A DNA stretch of 64,000 bases from Gemmataceae bacterium (GTDB lineage Bacteria; Planctomycetota; Planctomycetia; Gemmatales; Gemmataceae): assembly GCA_901538445.1 (NCBI GenBank), contig LR594584.1, positions 4,737,360 to 4,801,359 of the forward strand. Reading direction: 5' to 3'. A program made the position numbers and the translations under genes. The notes below the pieces were generated by a model. That model saw only the letters and a list, made by a program, of their open reading frames with translations. It searched no databases and was not told where the DNA came from. This document shows positions 1-9,447 of this stretch, one piece after another; the first letter of the stretch is position 1, and every line of letters begins with the position of its first letter.

Positions 1-474
1 GTCGCCGGCGACAGCGCCCCGGTGCAACAAACCACGCTCATGCACAAGCTGTTCGGCCCGCGGGCCCCGAAGCCCGCCGGGCCGGCGGCCGCCAGCCCGG
101 ACCGCCCGCCGACGATCACCGCACCGCTCGCGCCCGAGGTGCTGGCCGACGCGCTGCGGGCCGAGCAGGACGCCTACCTGCGGCGCGTCTCGGTCTGCAC
201 GGAGCTGCGGCGGGTCGCGGTGGAAAAGGGCGACGACGCGCTCGCCCGCCAGGCCGACGAACTCGAGCGCCAGGCGTCGTCGCTGTACAACCTGCGGGTG
301 ACCGGGCTGGGCGTGTCGCCCCGGCGGTCCGCGCTGCCGGAGCCCGCGAAGGGGCTCGACGTGGCCGCCCGCGGCGCGCCGGGCACCGCGGCGACGCAGG
401 CCCGCCGCCTCGACCCGCAGGCCGCGCCGGTCCCGGGCTCCACGACGGCGCAGGTGCGGGAGGTGAAGCCATGA
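1..474 (+). CDS. hypothetical protein, possibly 5'-partial
   Basis: The frame is open from the first base, so the gene may begin outside the window. In-window start choices are GTG at 22 and ATG at 40. The visible product is rich in Pro, Ala and Arg, with an N-terminal low-complexity segment, a central helical stretch with charged residues (around residues 45-90, ending near LERQASSLYNL) and a disordered tail. There is no signal peptide or recognisable domain in what is visible. The stop codon overlaps the ATG of the next gene by 4 nt (ATGA), so the two are probably translationally coupled. Function unknown. Confidence 0.6.
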   Translation, partial: VAGDSAPVQQTTLMHKLFGPRAPKPAGPAAASPDRPPTITAPLAPEVLADALRAEQDAYLRRVSVCTELRRVAVEKGDDALARQADELERQASSLYNLRVTGLGVSPRRSALPEPAKGLDVAARGAPGTAATQARRLDPQAAPVPGSTTAQVREVKP

Positions 475-806
475 CCCGACTGCTCCTCGCGCTCGCGCTG
501 GGCGCGCTCATCGGCTGCACCGGGATCCGCCCGGTCGGCCCGCTCGCCGGCTCGGGCCTCGGTCCGAAGGCGAGCAAGGCCAAGGGCGACAAGGACAAGG
601 ACGAGCCGCCGGAACCGGTCACGGTGCCGGCCCCGAAGCCGACCCCGCCCCTGAACACGACCGGCCCCGAGGACGTGACGCCGGAGAACCCGAACCTCGC
701 GATCCGCAAGCTCCAGCAGGAGCTCGAGGCCGACAAGAAGACGGTCCCGTCGGCCCCGAAGACGGTCGAGGTGTCGCGGTACAAGAACGGCGTCAAGCAG
801 GAGTAA
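471..806 (+). CDS. small lipoprotein
   Basis: A 111-residue protein with a short hydrophobic signal (LLLALALGALIGC) ending in a lipobox, with Cys near residue 16, so it should be lipidated and membrane-anchored. The mature part is lysine-, proline- and glutamate-rich (KGDKDKDEPPEP), without Trp, and ends in a short charged helix. No enzymatic motif is visible. It overlaps the upstream gene by 4 nt and is probably cotranscribed with it. The 271 bp downstream contain no gene. The family is not recognised; a periplasmic linker or structural role is a guess only. Confidence 0.7.
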   Translation: MTRLLLALALGALIGCTGIRPVGPLAGSGLGPKASKAKGDKDKDEPPEPVTVPAPKPTPPLNTTGPEDVTPENPNLAIRKLQQELEADKKTVPSAPKTVEVSRYKNGVKQE

Positions 807-1042
807 GAACGCTCACCGGGTCCGGCCGGCGGCGGCACACGAGCCGCCGCCGGCCGCCCCGCCGCTCGTCGGTCACCTCGCCCCGGCCGGCACGCGCCCC
901 GTTTGGGGCCGCACCCGTCTCAACTCCGGCGCCGCACCGCGCGGCCCATCGACGGGCCGCAACCACGTCCCTGCTCGGCACGGTGTCGAAGACGCCAGGC
1001 TGGCTCCCGAGATTGAATCCCGCTCGCGCGACGGGTAGGTTT

Positions 1043-1057
1043 CCTGTTCTGAACAGG
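1043..1057. promoter_or_regulatory. palindrome upstream of the DUF4132 operon, candidate operator
   Basis: A 15-bp palindrome, CCTGTTCTGAACAGG, with 7-bp arms about a central T, lies 20 bp before the GTG at 1078. It could bind a dimeric regulator of the two-gene operon. It is also short enough to be a chance palindrome, and no regulator can be named from sequence alone. Confidence 0.3.
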
Positions 1058-1077
1058 AGTACCGACCGGGGGGCACC

Positions 1078-1494
1078 GTGCTCACAATCTCAGCCAGGGC
1101 CGTCGGCCGCAAGAAACCAATCGTCAGCGACTTCTCCGTTCCGAACGGCACCGCGGGCGCGTCGCTTCCCCTCCGCACCCTGATCGAACACGTCGTCCGC
1201 CAGGAGGTCACTGCGTTCCGGGACCGCCAGGCCGAGCGCCGGTTGTTCCGCGCGCTGACCGCCAAGGAGATCGAGGACGGCGTCGCGACCGGCAAGGTCG
1301 CTGCGGGGACGAGCGACCTCGACCAGGCGGTCGATGCCGACCGGGCGGTTGCGACGGCGCTGGAGGCCTTCGCCGACGGGCTGTTTCTGGTCGTCGTGGA
1401 CGACGCGGAGCTCCGCGACCTGGACGCCGCGGTGCCGCTCGCCCCGACGAGCCGCGTGACCTTCATCCGTCTCACCATGCTCGCCGGAGGCTGA
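1078..1494 (+). CDS. hypothetical partner of the DUF4132 protein
   Basis: A 138-residue cytoplasmic protein with no signal peptide. It starts at GTG; a G-rich tract lies close upstream and AGGAG is farther off at 1055-1059. The centre is a charged helix (EVTAFRDRQAERRLF), followed by a segment rich in Ala and Asp and a strand-like FLVVVDD. The C-terminus (SRVTFIRLTMLAGG) is strand-like. It ends 3 nt before the next start codon, so the two genes form a tight operon. I cannot assign a domain family with certainty. The context suggests a partner or regulator of the giant downstream protein. Confidence 0.75.
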   Translation: MLTISARAVGRKKPIVSDFSVPNGTAGASLPLRTLIEHVVRQEVTAFRDRQAERRLFRALTAKEIEDGVATGKVAAGTSDLDQAVDADRAVATALEAFADGLFLVVVDDAELRDLDAAVPLAPTSRVTFIRLTMLAGG

Positions 1495-1497
1495 CCC

Positions 1498-4400
1498 GTG
1501 CTGAAGCCCGACCTCGCCCGCCAGCAACTGGGCAAGCTCACCTCGAAGCGGCACCGGCAGGCCCGCATCGCCCGCGTGCAGAAGCTCCCGAAGCCGCTCG
1601 CGGCCGCGGGGCTCGGCGTGTTCGGGCTGCTCCCGACCGGGTCGCCGCCCTCGGACTGGAGCGAGCGACGCGCCCTCGAACCGGCGTCGGCCGCGCACCT
1701 CGGCGGCGACCCGAAGGGGCGGGCGAAGGTGCTCGCCGCGCTGTTCCCGACGATGCACGCCGACGTGGAGGCGGGCTGGCAACTCAAGGGCCGCGTGCCG
1801 TACACGGCGGGCCACAACCGCCGCGGGTTCCGCGCACCGAACCGGCCCGAGGTGTACACGCCCGCCCGGCAGTCGTACCTCGAGTCGCTGTTCGACGAAC
1901 TCGGAGACGTGCCCGACGACGTGCTCACGGCCGAGTGGGTCGCGGCGTGGGCGGTCCACCTCGGCTACCGGACCGACGAGTTCGGCGCGCTGCTCGCCGG
2001 GGTGATCGACGCCGGCGGGCCGGCGGCCGAGGGCGTGCTCACCACGTTGAAGGATTGCGCGGCCAACCGGCACGAGATCGGCGGGCCGGGCGCGCACGCG
2101 ATTCGCGGGTTGCTGTGCAGCGCCCGCACGGACGCCTGGGAGTTCTGCGAGAACCTGCTCCTCGCGGCGCAGCGGCAGGAGGGCCTCCGCCAGACGATCC
2201 TCGAAGCCGTGGACGAGGCGCACCCCGGCGCGTTCCGGCGCATGGTCGCGCTCGTGCTCGACCAGAACCTCGTTCGATTCGCGTCGGTCGCACGGGCCGT
2301 CGGGGTCTGGTTCGGCGAGGAGGAAGCGGTCGAGGACGCGAAGAAACTCAAGGCGGACTTGCAGGCCTGCCGCGACCTGCTCGGGAACCCCGCGGCCCGG
2401 AAGAAGGCGGTCGAAAAGGGCGACGCCGCGACCGCGTACCGCGGGCTGTGGGCGATGGCCCACGAGGACGCGGAAGTCGCCGTGAAGGCCGCGACCCCGC
2501 TGCTCAAGGACAAGGACGCGGCGCGGCGGTTTGCGGCCGTCAAGTTGATCGACGAGAGCGGCCTGCCCGAGGCCGCGCACCTCCTGCTCCCGCTCCTCGC
2601 CGACCCCGACCTGCGGGTGCTGAGTTCGGTGCTCAACTTCTACAGCTCCGCGTCCCGCGACGCCGACGACGCGGGGGCGCAGGTTCCGAAGGATCTGTTC
2701 GAGCGGCTGGAGAAGGTCGTCCCGAAGCTCCCCGAGAAGTCGAAGGAGCTGAAGCCGCTCGTTCCCCACTGGCCCGTGATGGACCTGAGCCAGGAGGACG
2801 CTGCCGACCTGCTGACCGATTACCTCGGCACGCGGCCCGCCGAGCGGCTCCTGCCCCACCTCCCGGCGATGAGCGACTACCGCCGGGTGCAGGCGCTCGC
2901 CAAGCTGTGCGAGCCGCGGACGCTGACGACGAAGGTCCGGCAGACGCTCCTCGCGATCGCCGGCGAGCCATACCGGTACGTCCGCGAGGCGGCGCTGAAG
3001 TACCTCAAGAAGTCGAAGCTCGCCGAGGACGAGGTGCGGACGCTCGAGGGCTACCTCACCCGCAAGACCGCCGACTTCCGCCGCGGCGTGTTCGGGCTGC
3101 TCCTCAACCGCCCCGACAAGCTCGTGGTCGGCACCATCGACCGGCTGCTGGCCGCGGGCGACGCGAACCAGCGGGCCGCAGGCATCGAACTCGCGCGGCG
3201 GATGGTGGACGGCGAGCGCATGGCCGAACCGGTCCGCGAACGGCTCCGCGACTACCGCGAGGTTAAGGGGAAGCGGCTCACCGCGGCCGAGGCCGCCGCC
3301 ATCGAGATCGTGCTGAACCCCGCGAGCCGCCCGCCGACGCTCGAAGACGGCCTCGGGCTGTTCGACCCCGCCGACCGCACCCCCGCGATCGAGCCCGAAG
3401 AGCGGAAGGTCAAGTTCGTCACACCCGCAGCGATCGCGTTCCTGACGGAACTCGACGAGTTCATCCACGAGCACCGCGACGCGACGTTTTTAGACGCCCG
3501 CAACAAGAACGCCCCCGAGGAGAAGGTGCTCGGCTCGGTTCAGTACCGGTGGCACTTCCCCGGGACCGACGAGACCCTGACCGCCGAACAGGACCGCGCG
3601 AACCTTCCGCTGCTCGACCTGTGGGACGGCTGGTGGAAGTACCGCTCGGCGCGAACGCGCGACGCCGACGGGTTCGAGTTGCTCCGGGCGATCACGATGC
3701 CCACGGTCGAGGTCCGCGAGGGCGAGGAGGACGCCGATTGGGACGACGACGATGACGACGACCTCCGCGGCAAGAAGCCGTCGCCGGTCCAGGTCGCGTA
3801 CCGCAAGTTCCGCGAGCAGATCGTCCACCCGGAACCGGTGCGGCTCCGGTACGAGGACCTGATCTCGCAGTTGCTCGACTGGTTCGCGAAGCTCTACCGG
3901 CCGAGCGGCGCGAGCGACTTCCTGCTCGACGCGGCCGAGTCCGTGCTGGCCCTGGTCCCGCGGATCGTGATCGACCAGACCCCGCTCGCCGCGGCCGGTG
4001 GCGAGGGGACCGACGAGGACGGCGGCGGCGACGACGACGACGTGAGCGTGATCGAGTGGCGCGAGGACGATGCGCTCCAGACGTGGCTCCGGCTCGCGGC
4101 GGCGAACCAGGAGGCCGCGGCCCCGGACTGGACCCCGGAGCACGACGCCCGCCTGTTCCGGTTGGAGCGCTGGCGCGACGAACCGGTCCCTGGCGCGCGG
4201 CGGCTCCGGCCGCACCTGTCGCACCTGCTCCCGGCCTATGCCGCCGGGGCGGCCACGCTCGCGGACGTCATGGACCACCTCATCGGCCCGCGACCCCGCG
4301 AGCGCTGGGGCACGTCGTTCGACTCGCTCGAAGCGCTGACGTCCCCCGACGCCGACACCGTGTGCCCGGTGTTCGCGTCGCGGCCCGAACTCAAGCAGGC

Positions 4401-6594
4401 GGTGAACGAGGTCGTCGCGCGTGTCATCGAGGTCGAACTCAACCGCGGGGAGACCCCGTCGGCGGCGACGCGCGCGGCGAACGACATCAAGCAGATCTTC
4501 GGCCGCGCGACACTGTTCGAGCTGATCGCGGCGCTCGGGAAGCACGGGTTCGGCAAGACGGCCCGCTGGGGCGCGAGCGAGAACAAGCCGGCCGTTCTGA
4601 CGGGTCTGATCCAGAAGTGCCTGCCGCTGCCGGCGGACACGCCCGCGGCGTTCGCGGCCGCGGCGAAGGAGGCGGTCGCCGCCGGGCTGTTCGAGAGCGA
4701 GCGCGTCGTCGAACTCGGGCTGGTGAACCCGCGGTGGGTCGAGCACGCCGCGGCCGCGGTCGGCTGGCCCGGCTACGCGGAGGCCGTGTACTGGTTCATG
4801 GCGCACACCGAGAACCGCTGGGAGGGCGAGTTCAGCAGCGACGAGGACGACACGGACGACACCCCGGCGGGCGAGAAGGCGAAGCCGGACACGCAGTGGC
4901 AGACGATCCTGAAGGCCCGCACGAACCTCACCGCCGAGCAGCGGGCCGACGGGCTCATCGACGTGGCGTGGTTCCACAAGGCCTACGCCGAGGTCGGCAG
5001 CGCGGCCCGCTGGGACGCCATCGAGGCCGCGGCGAAGTTCCTCGGCTACGGGCAGGCGCACAAGAAGGCCGCGCGCCTCGCCGACGTGCTGCTCGGGAAG
5101 ACCAAGAAGAAGGACCTGGTTCAGGCCGTCCGCACGAAGTACCTCAAGGAAGCGGTCCGGCACCTCGGGCTGCTGCCGCTTCCCGAGGACCCGGCGAAGC
5201 GGGACGCCGAACTCGCGGACCGGTACAAGGTGCTGAAGGAGTACGAGCGGTACGCCCGCGGGCTCAGTTCGCTCTCGAAGGAGCCGGCGATCCAGGCCGC
5301 CCGCCTCGGGATGGAGAACCTCGCCGTCACCGCCGGGTTCGCCGACCCGGTGCGGCTCGAATGGGCGGTCACCGCCCGCGAGGTCGCCGACCTCGTGAAG
5401 GGGCCGGTCACCGTGTCGGCAAAGGACGCCGCGGCGACCCTCACCCTGACCGCCGACGGGGACGCGGACCTTTCGTTCACCAAGGGCGGCAAGCCGGCGA
5501 AGGCGCTGCCGGCCGACGCGAAGAAGAGCCCGAAGGTCGCCGAACTGCTGGACCGCAAGAAGAACCTGAGCCGAATCGCTGCGAGCACGAAGCGGTCGCT
5601 CGAACAGGCGATGTGCGCCGGGGACCGGTTCCGCGCGGCCGAGTTGAAGGCGCTGATGGAGCACCCGCTCGTGCGGCCGCTCCTCGAGCGCCTCGTGCTC
5701 AAGACCCCGGCCGGGATGGGCTACCCGGCGAAGGGCGGCGCTTCGCTGAAGGGCTGGGACGGCACGTCGGTCGCCGTCGGGGCCGCCGACGAGTGGACCG
5801 TCGCGCACCCGCTCGACCTGCTCGACGCGGGCGACTGGCACGAGTGGCAGGGCGAGTGCTTCCGGGCCGAGCGGAGCCAGCCGTTCAAGCAGGTTTTCCG
5901 CGAGGTGTACGTGCCGACCGCGGCCGAGGCGGAGGACGGCGACAAGTCGCGCCGGTACTCGGGGCACCAGGTGAACGAGCAGCAGTCGGACGCGCTGTTC
6001 GCGGCCCGCGGGTGGTCCACGCGGGACGGCATCAGCAAGCTGTTCCGCGGCGCGAACCTCGTCGCGAGCGTGGAGTTCGACCACGGGTACTCGACCCCGG
6101 GCGACGCCGCCGCGCCCGCGGTCCGCGAGGCCGTGTTCCACCGCCGCGGGGACTGGGAGACGCTCCCGCTCGCCGAGGTCCCGAAGAAGATCTTCAGCGA
6201 GGTGATGCGCGACCTCGACTTGGTCGTGAGCGTCGCGCACGTGGGCGGGGTCGATCCCGAGGCGACGCAATCGACGGTCGCGATGCGGGCCGACCTCGTC
6301 CGCGAGACGTGCCGGCTGCTGAAGCTGGGCAACGTGAAGCTCGACAGCAAGCACGCGCTGATCGAGGGCGGGTACGGCCGGTACTCGGTCCACCTCGGGA
6401 GCGGCGTGGTTCACAAGCAACCCGGCGGCGCGCTGTGCGTCGTGCCGGTGAACGCCCAGCACCGCGGGCGGCTGTTCCTGCCGTTCGCTGACGACGACCC
6501 GCGAACGGCCGAGATGGTCTCGAAGGTGCTCCTGCTGGCCCGCGACACGGAGATCCAGGACCCGTCGATCCTGTCGCAGATCGCCGCGAAGTGA
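1498..6594 (+). CDS. giant DUF5724/DUF4132-type protein (YehI/MolR-like)
   Basis: A 1698-residue cytoplasmic protein starting at GTG, 3 nt after the preceding stop. The N-terminal two thirds look like degenerate HEAT-type helical repeats (for example VKAATPLLKDKDAARRFAAV near residue 330). Two acidic linkers follow, around residues 750 and 840. The C-terminal part, roughly 1340-1698, matches my recollection of the DUF4132 region and the terminal DUF7737 segment of E. coli YehI/MolR-type proteins (YSVHLGSGVVHKQPGG near residue 1630). The biochemical function of this family is not established; some members also carry WGR domains, which this one lacks. The family call is by motif memory and was not confirmed by a profile search. 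Confidence 0.8.
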   Translation: MLKPDLARQQLGKLTSKRHRQARIARVQKLPKPLAAAGLGVFGLLPTGSPPSDWSERRALEPASAAHLGGDPKGRAKVLAALFPTMHADVEAGWQLKGRVPYTAGHNRRGFRAPNRPEVYTPARQSYLESLFDELGDVPDDVLTAEWVAAWAVHLGYRTDEFGALLAGVIDAGGPAAEGVLTTLKDCAANRHEIGGPGAHAIRGLLCSARTDAWEFCENLLLAAQRQEGLRQTILEAVDEAHPGAFRRMVALVLDQNLVRFASVARAVGVWFGEEEAVEDAKKLKADLQACRDLLGNPAARKKAVEKGDAATAYRGLWAMAHEDAEVAVKAATPLLKDKDAARRFAAVKLIDESGLPEAAHLLLPLLADPDLRVLSSVLNFYSSASRDADDAGAQVPKDLFERLEKVVPKLPEKSKELKPLVPHWPVMDLSQEDAADLLTDYLGTRPAERLLPHLPAMSDYRRVQALAKLCEPRTLTTKVRQTLLAIAGEPYRYVREAALKYLKKSKLAEDEVRTLEGYLTRKTADFRRGVFGLLLNRPDKLVVGTIDRLLAAGDANQRAAGIELARRMVDGERMAEPVRERLRDYREVKGKRLTAAEAAAIEIVLNPASRPPTLEDGLGLFDPADRTPAIEPEERKVKFVTPAAIAFLTELDEFIHEHRDATFLDARNKNAPEEKVLGSVQYRWHFPGTDETLTAEQDRANLPLLDLWDGWWKYRSARTRDADGFELLRAITMPTVEVREGEEDADWDDDDDDDLRGKKPSPVQVAYRKFREQIVHPEPVRLRYEDLISQLLDWFAKLYRPSGASDFLLDAAESVLALVPRIVIDQTPLAAAGGEGTDEDGGGDDDDVSVIEWREDDALQTWLRLAAANQEAAAPDWTPEHDARLFRLERWRDEPVPGARRLRPHLSHLLPAYAAGAATLADVMDHLIGPRPRERWGTSFDSLEALTSPDADTVCPVFASRPELKQAVNEVVARVIEVELNRGETPSAATRAANDIKQIFGRATLFELIAALGKHGFGKTARWGASENKPAVLTGLIQKCLPLPADTPAAFAAAAKEAVAAGLFESERVVELGLVNPRWVEHAAAAVGWPGYAEAVYWFMAHTENRWEGEFSSDEDDTDDTPAGEKAKPDTQWQTILKARTNLTAEQRADGLIDVAWFHKAYAEVGSAARWDAIEAAAKFLGYGQAHKKAARLADVLLGKTKKKDLVQAVRTKYLKEAVRHLGLLPLPEDPAKRDAELADRYKVLKEYERYARGLSSLSKEPAIQAARLGMENLAVTAGFADPVRLEWAVTAREVADLVKGPVTVSAKDAAATLTLTADGDADLSFTKGGKPAKALPADAKKSPKVAELLDRKKNLSRIAASTKRSLEQAMCAGDRFRAAELKALMEHPLVRPLLERLVLKTPAGMGYPAKGGASLKGWDGTSVAVGAADEWTVAHPLDLLDAGDWHEWQGECFRAERSQPFKQVFREVYVPTAAEAEDGDKSRRYSGHQVNEQQSDALFAARGWSTRDGISKLFRGANLVASVEFDHGYSTPGDAAAPAVREAVFHRRGDWETLPLAEVPKKIFSEVMRDLDLVVSVAHVGGVDPEATQSTVAMRADLVRETCRLLKLGNVKLDSKHALIEGGYGRYSVHLGSGVVHKQPGGALCVVPVNAQHRGRLFLPFADDDPRTAEMVSKVLLLARDTEIQDPSILSQIAAK

Positions 6595-6611
6595 CCGGCA
6601 CCCGGGCGCGC

Positions 6612-7382
6612 TCAACCCGGCCCGTCGGGGCGGTTCACGCCGATGCCGGGGTCGTAGGAGAACACGGTGTTGAGGATGTCGTTCACGAGGGCCACCCGGT
6701 CGCGCTCCGAGCGCTCCGGGAACTCGTGTTCGAGGAACGCCCGCAGCGCGTGGAACGGCTCGTGGCCCGGGGGCGGCGCGTGCCGCTTCTGCGCTTGCTC
6801 GTCCGCCCGGCGGGCCGCGTTGCAGCACTGTCTGTCATCGCGGCCGGGGTAGCCGTGGTAGATCCGCAGCGTCCCGTTCGTCACGATCTCGACCACCAGC
6901 CCCCCCGAAATCCACGACTTCCATTCCGGGTCCGGGTTCTTCGCCCAGGCCGCGTCTGCGGGCACCCCTTGGAAAGCGCCACCCTCCAAAACGATCGGCT
7001 TCTTGCACTGGTCGCACAGCAGCGGGCCGCCCCCGGTGCCCATCGTCGTGAGCGGCCCCACCGGCGTCTGCCCCGGGCCGCTCGTCGCCCGCGCCACGCG
7101 GTCAGCGTAGGCCCGGTGCGGGCGCAGTTCTTTCACCTTCGCGAGGTATGCCCGGTAGAGTTCGCGGGCCGTTGAGTGGTCCGGGGCGGGCGGTGGTGGC
7201 GGCTCCGGCGCGGCCGCCTCGGCGACCGCACCGATCTCCTTCAACTCGGCATCGACGAGCGGCAGGCCGAGCTGCGCGCGGAGCCGGTTGATGGCCTCCA
7301 GGTCGGCGCGGCGGGCGACGAGCGGTTGCCCCGGGTACTCGGCCTCGTAGACCCGCAGCGTGCGGCGCAGCTCGTCGGACAT
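6612..7382 (-). CDS. hypothetical protein with a CxxC motif
   Basis: A longer open frame extends upstream, but the ATG at 7382 is preceded by a purine-rich AGGGGGCGGAG and begins a plausible protein (MSDELRRTLRVYEAEYPG), giving 256 residues. The first 60 residues are helical with Ala and Pro. A linker of consecutive prolines follows, then a CDQCKKP motif near residue 140 that could bind zinc, then a segment rich in aromatics. The C-terminal part is charged and ends FSYDPGIGVNRPDGPG. It is convergent with the DUF4132 gene (17 bp apart) and divergent from the sulfatase gene. Function unknown. Confidence 0.65.
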   Translation of the reverse strand: MSDELRRTLRVYEAEYPGQPLVARRADLEAINRLRAQLGLPLVDAELKEIGAVAEAAAPEPPPPPAPDHSTARELYRAYLAKVKELRPHRAYADRVARATSGPGQTPVGPLTTMGTGGGPLLCDQCKKPIVLEGGAFQGVPADAAWAKNPDPEWKSWISGGLVVEIVTNGTLRIYHGYPGRDDRQCCNAARRADEQAQKRHAPPPGHEPFHALRAFLEHEFPERSERDRVALVNDILNTVFSYDPGIGVNRPDGPG

Positions 7383-7560
7383 CTCCGCCCCCTTTGGCGT
7401 TTCGACGCGCAGATTATCTCCCGCCCCACCCCGCCGTTCAACCGCCGTTGATTCACGGACCCGTCCGCCGCGAGCCGGGTTCGTCGCCGATTGGTTCTCG
7501 TAGCCGCGCGCCCGTTCGGGTACAACACGTCGAACTGCCCCTCTCCCCGGAGGTTCCCCC

Positions 7561-9009
7561 GTGACCCGTACCCTCCTCGCACTCGCCGCGGTCCTCGGAC
7601 CGGCCCACGCGCCACCGGCCGCGGCCGCCGACCCGCTCGCCGGGAAGAAGCCGAACGTCGTGTTCATCCTGACCGACGACCAGGGGTACGGCGACCTCTC
7701 CGCCCACGGGAACCCGGTGCTGAAGACGCCGAACCTCGACCGCCTGCACGCCGAGGGCGTGCGGTTCACCGACTTCCACGTGAGCCCGACGTGCTCGCCG
7801 ACCCGCTCGGCGCTGCTCACCGGCCGGCACGAGTTCAAGAACGGCGTCACGCACACGATCCACGAGCGCGAGCGGCTGACGCTGAAGGCGACCACGCTGC
7901 CGCAGGTGCTGAAGACCGCCGGGTACACGACGGGCATCTTCGGCAAGTGGCACCTCGGCGACGAGCCGGACCGGTGGCCCGACAAGCGCGGGTTCGACGA
8001 GGTGTACATCCACGGGTGCGGCGGCATCGGGCAGAGCTACCCGGGCAGTTGCGGGGACGTGCCGGGGAACTCGTACTTCGGCCCGACGGTCCTGCACAAC
8101 GGCACGTTCGAGAAGACCACGGACTACTGCACCGACGTGTTCTTCGCGGGCGCGACGAAGTGGATCGAGTCGGTGAAGGGCAAGGGCAAGCCGTTCTACT
8201 GCACCATCACCACGAACGCCCCGCACGCGCCGCTCAACGTCCGCCCCGAGGACGAGGCCCGGTACAAGGACCTGGTCAAGCAGCCGAACGTCGCCAAGTT
8301 CTTCGGCATGATCGCCAACATCGACGACAACGTCGGGAAGCTGCTGGGCAAGTTGAAGGAGTGGGGGCTGGAGAAGGACACGCTCGTGATCTTCATGAAC
8401 GACAACGGCGGGACCGCGGGCGTGCCGGTGTTCAACGCCGGGATGCGCGGCTCGAAGGTCACGCCGTGGCTCGGCGGCACCCGGGCGTCGTCCTTCTGGC
8501 GGTGGCCGGGCACGCTCGCCCCGGCCGAGTGCGACCGGCTCGCCGCGCACGTCGACTTCTTCCCGACGCTCGCCGAACTCGCCGGCGCGAAGCTCGGGGC
8601 CGACGTGACGCAGCAGGTCGAGGGCCGGAGCCTCGTGCCGCTGCTCCAGAACCCGAAGGCCGAGTGGGCCGACCGCACCCTGTTCACGCACGTCGGCCGG
8701 TGGCCCAAGGGGGCGAACCCGGACGACCACAAGTTCGCCGGGTGCAGCGTCCGCACGAAGCCGTGGCACCTCGTCTCGGCCGGGAAGGCGAAGGGCGCGT
8801 GGGAACTGTTCGACGTGGCGGCCGACCCCGGCGAGCAGACGAACGTCGCCGACAAGCACCCGGACGTGGTGAAGAAGCTCGCGGCCGAGTACGACGCGTG
8901 GTGGGCGTCGCTCCCGCCGTACCTCGTGAACGAGGACGCCGTCCCGCCGAAGGAGAACCCGTTCAAGGAGCTGTACTGGAAGCAGTTCGGCAAGCCGAAG
9001 AAGGAGTAG
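7561..9009 (+). CDS. secreted type I sulfatase
   Basis: A 482-residue protein with a signal peptide (MTRTLLALAAVLG to about residue 20). A GGAGG at 7549-7553 sits 7 nt before the GTG start. The alkaline-phosphatase-fold sulfatase signature is clear: metal ligands in LTDDQGYGD (about 39-47) and the CSPTR motif near residue 78, whose Cys is normally converted to formylglycine. GKWHLG, conserved in the family, follows. Length is typical of arylsulfatases. It should hydrolyse sulfate esters in the periplasm, presumably on sulfated polysaccharides, as in other planctomycetes, but the substrate cannot be read from sequence. The FGE-like domain at 56.5 kb is probably not its maturase. Confidence 0.93.
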   Translation: MTRTLLALAAVLGPAHAPPAAAADPLAGKKPNVVFILTDDQGYGDLSAHGNPVLKTPNLDRLHAEGVRFTDFHVSPTCSPTRSALLTGRHEFKNGVTHTIHERERLTLKATTLPQVLKTAGYTTGIFGKWHLGDEPDRWPDKRGFDEVYIHGCGGIGQSYPGSCGDVPGNSYFGPTVLHNGTFEKTTDYCTDVFFAGATKWIESVKGKGKPFYCTITTNAPHAPLNVRPEDEARYKDLVKQPNVAKFFGMIANIDDNVGKLLGKLKEWGLEKDTLVIFMNDNGGTAGVPVFNAGMRGSKVTPWLGGTRASSFWRWPGTLAPAECDRLAAHVDFFPTLAELAGAKLGADVTQQVEGRSLVPLLQNPKAEWADRTLFTHVGRWPKGANPDDHKFAGCSVRTKPWHLVSAGKAKGAWELFDVAADPGEQTNVADKHPDVVKKLAAEYDAWWASLPPYLVNEDAVPPKENPFKELYWKQFGKPKKE

Positions 9010-9110
9010 TGCCCGGATCCGGGAGAAGATCGGATCGCCGCGCTCGAGTTGAGCGCCTACTGGGAGGGGCGGGAGTGAAATGGTTCTGGGGGAAGTGGGG
9101 GGTGGGGTGT

Positions 9111-9210
9111 CCAGAACCAACGCAAACTCTCCAGAACCAGCCCGAACTCCTCAGAATCAACGAAAACTCTCCAGAACCAAGCCCAACTCTCCAGAACCAA
9201 CCCGAAGGTT
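9111..9210. repeat. 20-bp tandem repeat, five units
   Basis: Units begin at 9111, 9131, 9151, 9171 and 9191. Each is close to CCAGAACCAACGCAAACTCT, in exact 20-bp register, with the third unit the most diverged. An inverted copy of the first nine bases (TGGTTCTGG) lies at 9081-9089 and could pair with any unit. The array fills part of the 437-bp gap between the sulfatase gene and the next gene. The rest of the gap shows no gene, and 20 bp is not a multiple of three, so the short frames through the array are not coding. Confidence 0.9.
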
Positions 9211-9447
9211 GCCAGAGGAAAGGCTCTCGCGCCCCACGTCCCCAAAGCACAGTATCCCCCGGCACGGCACGAGACAATGTCGGATGCGACCCCGAGTTCT
9301 ACGCCGGGACTTGAGCGAGGGGTGACACTGCCGGGGAGCGGACCACGTCTCCGCTCCCGGCGGCGCGGATCATCAAAAGCGCTGCCGGCGTAGTTCCTGG
9401 GATGGTGACCGCACCCGGTTCGCGACTCTCCTCACGGACCCAGTTCA

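Noticed and set aside
3490-6828. Open frame of over 1100 codons antisense to the DUF4132 gene
   Set aside because: It is rich in Arg, Gly and Pro with no conserved motifs; long antisense frames are expected in DNA this GC-rich.
9111-9210. CRISPR array
   Set aside because: The units are contiguous 20-bp repeats without spacers, and there are no cas genes in the window.
9080-9325. Short frames through the 20-bp tandem repeat
   Set aside because: A 20-bp period breaks the frame at each unit and no start context or conserved residues are seen.
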